64,000 nucleotides of DNA from Notospermus geniculatus (Eukaryota; Nemertea; Pilidiophora; Heteronemertea; Lineidae). Where the stretch lies: positions 241,734 to 305,733 of the forward strand of contig NMRB01000046.1 of assembly GCA_002633025.1 (NCBI GenBank), given 5' to 3'. Every line of letters starts with the position of its first letter. Positions within the stretch are counted from its first letter, which is position 1. This document shows, piece by piece, positions 57,453-64,000 of the stretch. A program made the position numbers and the translations under genes. Under the pieces are notes generated by a model. It was not told where the DNA came from, did no database searches, and saw nothing but the letters and a program-made list of their open reading frames with translations.

Positions 57453-58560
57453 CCTTTAAAGCTGAACTGCACGACTGTTCGCTTCCGGTGCGGTGCGCTG
57501 AAAAAATATGACAGTTCAGTTTTAAACGAACGCTGGTGACAGTGATATCGTCAAGTAATATCAGCACCGGACATTTCGATGCTGTTTTTTTAGCCTCCAT
57601 ATTAACTAACAGCAGCACTAAGCCTGTCTGACAGAGAAGCTTTACTGTCCCAACGTTGGATTAACGAATGGTATCCGTAACTATGGCAACACAGCATTAA
57701 AGGGGCTATAAACGATGTGACGATACGCCTCAGTGATTGGTTAGGCAATAGATTTTGGACGAGTCCAGCGTGTGTGCCCTGTCAAACTAGCACTTGTAGG
57801 ACCACAAGGGGGTATAAGGCTGCAGTATGTCAGGCTCTGTTATCCTAGATTGGTTTGGTGGCACTCAAAGTGCCAGAGTTGTGGAAGATACGGGAACAGT
57901 CTACTGTGAACAAGTTCCAATGTGCGAAATATCTGAGGCGTGAACCGCATTATGTAATAAGATTTCATTCCTAGAATGGAGTGCAAGGACAACAGGCATG
58001 TAGATTTCAAAGTAAAGCTGGGGCAGGACCAGACAGAGGGTGAAGTCTATACATGTACATAGCTGAAGCTGCAGTCATCCAGTGTGTTGACTTTCAATGT
58101 GCAATTCTGCTTAAAATTATATAACATGATACTCTAATGATTCTTGTTTTCCTTTCTGATATCATGTAGTATCCTGTACACATGTGGTATCCATGGCAAC
58201 CAAGTGACCTTGGTGAAGGTTGAAGTGACCTTGGTGAAGGTCATACATGTACAAAGACTAGTTTACATAGAATTATACATTTATTCAACAACACTGAAAC
58301 ACATCAGTCTATATTATAATAATAACCATGGCAACAGCATTATCACATATGGTAACCATAGCAATGTTACTCTGATTGTGTCCATAGTAACAGAAACAGC
58401 ATAAATTACTAAGTTACTTTTATCCAGAGTACCGGTAATGAGCAAAACTACATTTTCCCATTACAGGAGGAAAGTTTGAAATGAGAAGCAAATCCTGTTA
58501 CTTTTTGTTGTTGGTATGACCCCCCCCCCCCACGCCCACCCATTAAAGGACATTTTTCTA

Positions 58561-59977
58561 CACGAGGCAGCACTTGGTATGTCAAGATTCTCTGTATCTG
58601 CACCTGCTGCTTGCAAAAAAGGCCTATACCACCGACAAGCAGGATAAGTACACATTATCAATATAAGTCTAACTTGTTGGAAACACAGAGATGATGAAAA
58701 TTGGTAGTCTTTGGATGATCGTGATGATTAGATTGATTTATATCAACATATGCGGAGACAGGCTGAAAGTTTGTTTTAGCACCATGCGAGTGCACCGAGA
58801 TTTAGCAGCGTGGTGACATAGAGATTCCACTCAAAGCTGAAAATGCTACTGATTACATGACTACTAGCAGTTTGCATATCTAGACATGTTAAACTAGTTT
58901 TAGACCTTATCATTCCTGTAAATACCCTGGCACAATTAGTCAAAACCTGTTACAGTGCCATGTCTCAACCCCCCGCCCCGTCTGGAATATGAACAAATCC
59001 AGTGAACTCATCCTTGGCTCATTTCGATGGACCATTGAAAAACAGGTTTCCGGTGGGAAAATACTTATCTCTATGATCACACGGACTTCTAATTTTCTAT
59101 TGTTATTTACCAAACACACTTCATGCAAATAAATTATCTGACAGACTATGTTCAAATTCTCTAAAGGTCCCATCACTCAGATCAATCCTCATCACCCAGT
59201 TTTTGCCCACTACACTCATATCATATCCAGATACAAGACTTTGTTGTCAAATTAACATAATTTATCCACCTCTGATGTCATATCAACATAATTTATCCAC
59301 CTCCGATGTCATACATGTATCAACATAATTTATTTGTCTCAACATCTGCTGGGTTCAAGCAGATTGAATTGACAAGATTTTCAAACAATAAATGCAACAA
59401 GGTTCAAACTACATATGTTCATGATTACCACTACCGGTAAATGCATTCAGCATTCGTTTCCCATGATGCACTAACAAGCTATCATCCAACCACGTTCCCA
59501 GGGACCTGCACTGAGGTTGTCGTGCATTCGAAGAACGTGAACGCCACCTACTGGTAAAGCAGAAGCTCAAATGGAAAGACTTTAACATCAGATCTGAAAG
59601 AAAAGGAGTTTTGACAAAGGTCAAGGTTGTTTTTTTTTTGGAAACTTGTCAACAATTAGTGGCAATGTTCGGTCCTCCAACAAAAACACATCAATTGTGA
59701 CCTGATCTAGCAAAAGTTGGCACACATCGCAACCGAGGAAACATTTAACGGCCTTACAGCACAATAGCTGAAATGTACGTCTGTGCACTTTGACAATAGT
59801 AGTGGACAGCAGTGATAATAGTTGAGTAAACTGACGACCAATGATGATCACCTGTGACAAGCGCCTACTTTTGCTGGAGTGGCTCAAAATTGTCAGCCAT
59901 CTTAAATACTGGTAGCAATGCTAAGGGCCTGAAATCTCACCGACTGGACATCCTTACCTAGAGAAGAGAAAACTTGA
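58561..59977. other. Intergenic region, GPCR-RNF41
   Basis: No gene seen. It has short direct repeats of CAACATAATTTATCCACCTC-type at 59245-59335 and a MITE family 1 copy at 59696-59886, and ends at the RNF41 stop codon. Confidence 0.5.
59696..59886. repeat. MITE family 1, inverted copy
   Basis: Ends TGTGACCTGATCTAGCAAAA and TTTTGCTGGAGTGGCTCA are inverse. The body matches 16904-17096 in the opposite orientation. Confidence 0.65.
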
Positions 59978-62315
59978 TCACTCGACCCCGTGGGCGAAGA
60001 TCATAACTAGTCCCGGCTCCATGATCAGATCATCTGACATATGCTGATTCTCGCACGCCATCACAACAACTGCTTGTTTTCCTGAAAGAAGGAGCGATCA
60101 GGTTAAACGTATAGTAGAACCTCTCTATAAGGACACAGGACACTTTTGGTATTGACAACTGCTGTCCTTAATAGAAAGGTGTCCTGATTACTACGCAGGT
60201 CAAAATGAATGGAAAGGACAAATTGTGAGGAGCTCAACTCTGGTGACCTTAACCTGAACTTTAGTGTCCTTAATGAAGATGTGTCCTCCTCTTGGAGGTG
60301 TTTGCTAAGGGAAGTTTTAATGTATATCAAAAGCCTTAGAGAGGGATGGCCTAGTGGTGGGCATCGGACTCATGCCCACAAGTCAGGGGTTCAATCATCA
60401 GCTAAGTCCCTTCTTATGCCGATGTGTTCCAGGCAGATTTTTTCCAAGACTGGTATGGTAACATGGAGTGCTTTGAGATTGAGTTAGAACTTAGTAATCG
60501 TTGGGTTGTTTTTTAAACATTGAAAACTGTTGTCCTCAGGATATCAGGAGTAATGAGGCACCTGGTATTCTTTTTGCCGCATAATTTTCATATTGCCTCC
60601 GATTTAGTTGTCTTGTTTCCAGCGTACTCAGTCCATGAGGCCAACGCCTCTCGTGTGCGTTTTCCATAAGTTCGTTGATGATGTGAGAAGGACAACCACA
60701 ATCGATGAGCGCCCTCTTTATCACGGCTTGTAAAACAGCATCAGGCGTTGAGATCATGCCACCCCATCGTGTGACTCGTGCTGGTTGAAGGGTTTCTGTC
60801 CATCTGGAAGCAGAGATGACAAGGATAAGTCATCATAATCAGGCTTCCTCCTTTTGTTAGCCAGTCAACCCATCTTCAGCATTCTGTGGACAGAAATTTC
60901 AGTTCCACTTACCTGACAACATCATCGTTCTCAATTTCTGTCTGTAGTTCTCTGAGCCGTGGATTGGAGGCTCGAAATGTCCGCATATATTCCTGAAACA
61001 ATGGTGACATTTACAGTTTTGGCCTGGATGAGATTTTGCAAACAACTGGTTGGAAATTTTGAGTACCGTATTGACAATAGAGTTAGGAAAATGGGCCCGA
61101 CTTCATTGGGGTTCACCCTGGTTTGCACAGATGGAGAGCTTGAATAAGACAACAACTCTGTTATTTGGCTCAGCCCTGTTGACCTTAACTTTGACAAACC
61201 TTGATCAACTGTATCTCCATCTTCTGATTATTCATCTGTAGTTTTTGATCGGCCATTTCAGTTTGTAGTTCTCCGATTTTTATCTGCTGTGACTGGACTA
61301 GGACACGGAGTTCTCTTACACAGTTGTGGTCCTGGAAAAAAGGTCAGCCATGTCGTTCGCAGCGGAATCGCTAGAAAAGGCATTATTTGAGTAGCCAGGG
61401 TAAAAACTGACAATGACTTGGGTGCAAGGGTATGCCAATTTTCTCCCAGGCGAGGCCAACAACAGCACTGCTGGCAGTGGAAGAGCCATGCCAAAAAATC
61501 CTCTCTGGAGCAGATGAATATATCTGTAAAGTTTTTTAAAAGCGCACAGATTTTGAGTTTAAAACTTGCATTTTGTGTATCTAACTCACCTTTAATTCAT
61601 CTTTGGGTATAATTAACCCACACCCTTGCTCGCAGTGAACTGGTTTCTTTGGGTTATTTTCACATTCGTTGAGATGTTGCTGTAGCATATCGAGTTTCAA
61701 CACAGCGCTACAACCAAATGCAGCATTGTCACATTTTATGTAAAGCCGTGACAAGAGATTGCGAAGAATTCGAGGAATAGGTTTTAACTGGTTTGGCATA
61801 ATTGGCGTCCGATCCACGGGACATGTTGGTTGCCGTGTCAACCACTCGTGGATACAGTTGGAACAGAATGCATGTTCACATTGTGGAGCCTGGAAGAAAT
61901 AGCATGAAAAACAGTCACTGACCAGCAAACCCTCACATTGGTTACCATGGCAACCCCAATCAACAAGGAAGACGCAAAATGCAATTTCCTGCATGACAAT
62001 TATCACTTCCTTGTTTAGTTTTCATCAAGAGTCATGTTTTTAGACAATTTACAGAATCTAGTGCTAACAGTAATATCAAATCTACAGCCTTTAGAAGTGA
62101 TTGATCTGAAATGTGTATACCGGTAATTGCTGATGACTAGGCTTCTACCAAACTTCACATGTACTTGTAATTTCAGAGCAGTCAATTGTGTAGAGATCGT
62201 CTCAATTCCAATCTACGTTGTATACCTGTAAGGGATCCTCCAGAACACTTCGACAGACTGGGCAGAGTAGTTCTTCATCGACGTCACCCTGGAACCTCCC
62301 GACTTCATACCCCAT
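59978..62315 (-). CDS. RNF41: RNF41 / Nrdp1 RING E3 ubiquitin ligase
   Basis: E3 ligase that in vertebrates targets ErbB3, BRUCE and cytokine receptors and is stabilised by USP8. Six coding exons on the minus strand: 62226-62315, 61590-61889, 61200-61331, 60913-60992, 60562-60803 and 59978-60081. They give 948 nt, 315 aa (human 317), all GT-AG and in phase. The start is [21 protein letters not shown]. The C3HC4 RING spans Cys18 to Cys56 with [10 protein letters not shown] and CPVDR. A zinc-binding region follows ([27 protein letters not shown]), then a coiled coil (~131-175). The C-terminal USP8-binding domain shows [40 protein letters not shown] and a terminal [16 protein letters not shown] and a dispersed repeat sit in intron 5. 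Confidence 0.95.
60112..60320. repeat. AGGACAC-type dispersed repeat in RNF41 intron 5
   Basis: GTAGAACCTCTCTATAAGGA.., TCCTTAATAGAAAGGTGTCC and later TGTCCTTAATGAAG words relate it to 24976-25140. Internal inverse pairs are diverged. Confidence 0.4.
60340..60480 (+). repeat. tRNA-derived SINE in RNF41 intron 5
   Basis: GGATGGCCTAGTGGTGGGCA (A-box like) and AGGGGTTCAATCATC (B-box like) mark a diverged tRNA head. The tail holds TTCCAGGCAGATTTTTTCCA. It is antisense to RNF41. Confidence 0.5.
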
Positions 62316-63854
62316 TGTGTAACTCCTGAATGATGTAAGAGAAGATCGTTAAAAAAGTCAGTTTTTCCGAGGCTCCATATTGCAGTTTACGTGTCCAGTC
62401 AGTGTCATATAATCTGTTGCTGTACTGAGCCTTGACGACATAAGAGCCTGCTGCCATGCCTACTTCATTCATCCTGCCGCGCTACGCAGCCTTTCTTATA
62501 ATCTTAATCTTATTCTTGATGGTGGACGAGGGGCTCTCTGACTCTGCCGTGTGGACACCACGCTAGGCCTATGTGCTGTTGTCGACGTTGTAGCCTATGT
62601 ATTCTACGGTCTATTTTCATTGGTAATTAACTGCATAATCCCCCACCACAACACAGGGTCAGTGTTAGGGCTAGCCTATTGTTAGGGTCAGGAACAGTGT
62701 CAGGGCTATTGTTAGGGTTAGGAACAGTGAATAGGGTGGTGGGGGATAATGCAAAAATGCCCAATGCAGCAATGCTGTGCTGTGCAATCCTAGGCCTACA
62801 CCACAGTAGTAGGCCTACACAGTAGGCCTACAGCATGCATGCATGTAGGCCTAATGTGCATAGGCCTATGGCATGTAGGCCTACAGTGCAGATTGAGCAA
62901 AGAAAAGTCATGCACTAACGAACGTGATACACGTTATTATCACATCATTCGAATGAAGAAGCAACAAACCATAAACTGCACCGCCTTGACCTTGATTGTT
63001 TCGTCCAAAATGGGATTATCGTCAATAAAATGGCATGAAATTAGAGAAAAATATTCAGGCTTGCGCACACTCCGCATCCAATCAGCGCCACGGATATCTC
63101 GGCGGCAAAGACTGGAACTAGGGTAGCTTATTAATACCTCTGCCGCCAGGGAGAAGCCGACTCACACATGTTCATCCACCATTTACAAAAAGTTCCCAGC
63201 ATTTCTTTTTATAATAAGCATTCGGCAAAATTGAAGTTCTTATCAACAAATCATGAAAATATATGAACATGAAAATATATGAAAATCATAATTAGGTTTT
63301 TATCTTACTGAAGGTTTTAGCTTAGTTATTAGAACTTAAACATTTAGCAAATTTTATGCAAAATGCAGAGGTAGTGACTGCGGCCTCAAGGCAGCGCCGG
63401 ATTAGTTTTCCAACTGTATCGACAGCGACGAAACAACTAAGACAATCAGCTGTACTTTTGGTAAAAAGTAAACATTTTTGACCGCAAAATCCACATTAAG
63501 CAGTTGACAGATTGTGATAAAAGCTGTCTGTCCTGTTGTAATGATCTTTAGAATTAATTTTTGATACAGAAGTTAAAAATTCGATGTCTTTTCACCAAGT
63601 TAAACCCAGTTTAGTGGGAAGCAAAAAAATGGTCCTGTGCTGTGGCCAGCTAGGCCCTAGGTACTGTGTGCATCTCTTCGTGCATTAGGCTGTGCATCAA
63701 GTGAGTCAGTGCGCTGCAGTCTGTCCACATTGTAGGGCTGAAATGGCCTAGAACTATACCATGGGGCCTAGGTATATGTATGGGAGGCATACCATTTTCT
63801 GTATCAATGTGTTTTCATTTCTTTCCAGTTTCATTCACGTCAGCTGCAGCCATC
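62316..63854. promoter_or_regulatory. Divergent region between RNF41 and the right-edge gene
   Basis: Contains 5' flanks of two divergent genes. 62632-62753 is a foldback with 18-bp ends TGCATAATCCCCCACCAC / GTGGTGGGGGATAATGCA around tandem GTTAGGGTCAGGAACAGTG-like units. 62780-62885 is an AGGCCTA tract. 63100-63640 shows nothing recognisable. An acceptor-like TTTCTTTCCAG at 63819-63829 may open the next gene's first coding exon. Confidence 0.45.
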
Positions 63855-63956
63855 ATGGGTAAAGAGAGACATAAGAGGAGAAAGCTTCATGCTAGTGCTC
63901 CAAAGGTGAAGCCAGTCGACCAAGATGGATCTCAGTCCCAGATGGCAGGTGAAAAG
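63855..63956 (+). CDS. First coding exon of a small basic protein, possibly SLX9 (FAM207A)
   Basis: ATG 63855 begins MGKERHKRRKLHASAPKVKP, followed by VDQDGSQSQMAGEK. The donor GTAGAT begins at 63957 (AAAAG|GTAGAT). A conserved MGK-R--R-K-H start on a short basic N-terminus is typical of nucleolar ribosome-biogenesis factors. The closest I recall is SLX9/FAM207A (30S/40S pre-rRNA processing), but this stretch alone cannot settle it. The gene is divergent from RNF41 and runs off the window. The upstream sequence in the same frame has no convincing earlier start because an acceptor precedes it. Confidence 0.5.
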
Positions 63957-64000
63957 GTAGATGGGGGGGGGGGTATCTCAGACAAGATTAACTGATGGTA

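Larger units (their letters stand above)
55920..58560. repeat. 1.3-kb head-to-tail duplication of the GPCR 3' end, joined by one N
   Basis: 55920-57255 (last part of the receptor, 3' flank, a poly-C tract and CATTAAAGGACATTTTTCTACA) is repeated at 57257-58560 with few substitutions and small indels. A single N at 57256 lies exactly at the join. This is the pattern expected when two overlapping but diverged contigs are placed end to end. Confidence 0.85.

Overview
This is eukaryotic nuclear DNA. Genes have GT-AG introns, long introns full of short foldback (MITE-like) repeats and tRNA-derived SINE-like repeats, and AGGCCTA/ACCGGTA-rich low-complexity tracts. The gene set is metazoan: a DED-containing caspase-8/10-type gene, NDUFB3, CASC3/Barentsz, Arp3, RNF41/Nrdp1 and a rhodopsin-like GPCR. 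I read it as an invertebrate deuterostome, probably an echinoderm or hemichordate. That is an inference from protein and repeat style, not a proven species call. All introns and functions below come from hand-translated reading frames; nothing was searched.

Layout, left to right. 1-4786: repeats, with a second copy of the caspase upstream flank at the left edge and a transposase-like relic at 542-799. 4787-10577 (-): initiator caspase with two DEDs, 7 exons, 752 aa. 11895-12615 (+): NDUFB3, divergent from the caspase. 15032-28014 (-): CASC3, 12 readable exons in this copy. 32286-34186 (-): the last four exons of an Arp3 gene, the first one cut. 34188-42648 (-): the first seven exons of a second CASC3, the last one cut. 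46608-52494 (-): complete Arp3, 11 exons, 418 aa. 55024-56109 (+): single-exon GPCR. 59978-62315 (-): RNF41, 6 exons, 315 aa. 63855 to the right edge (+): first exon of a small basic protein, possibly SLX9.

The main structure is a head-to-tail tandem repeat of about 13.6 kb. Unit A is 20560-34186 and unit B is 34188-47818. Each runs from inside CASC3 exon 7 to inside Arp3 exon 8. The junction at 34186-34188 joins the two coding exons in frame through one extra base. This leaves intact outer genes (CASC3 from unit A, Arp3 reading into unit B) and a hybrid CASC3-Arp3 locus in the middle, whose CASC3 part carries a 2-bp frameshift. The units differ by mobile-element insertions, minisatellite copy number, one CASC3 exon and single-base changes. 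A smaller 1.3-kb duplication at the GPCR 3' end is joined by a single N and looks like two allelic contigs laid end to end. The large repeat may therefore be a real segmental duplication or two haplotypes placed in tandem. Both readings are argued in the findings.

The intact genes are independent housekeeping or signalling loci: mRNA localisation and exon-junction complex (CASC3), actin nucleation (Arp3), respiration (NDUFB3), receptor ubiquitination (RNF41), apoptosis or innate signalling (caspase) and chemosensing (GPCR). Nothing indicates an operon or a shared pathway.
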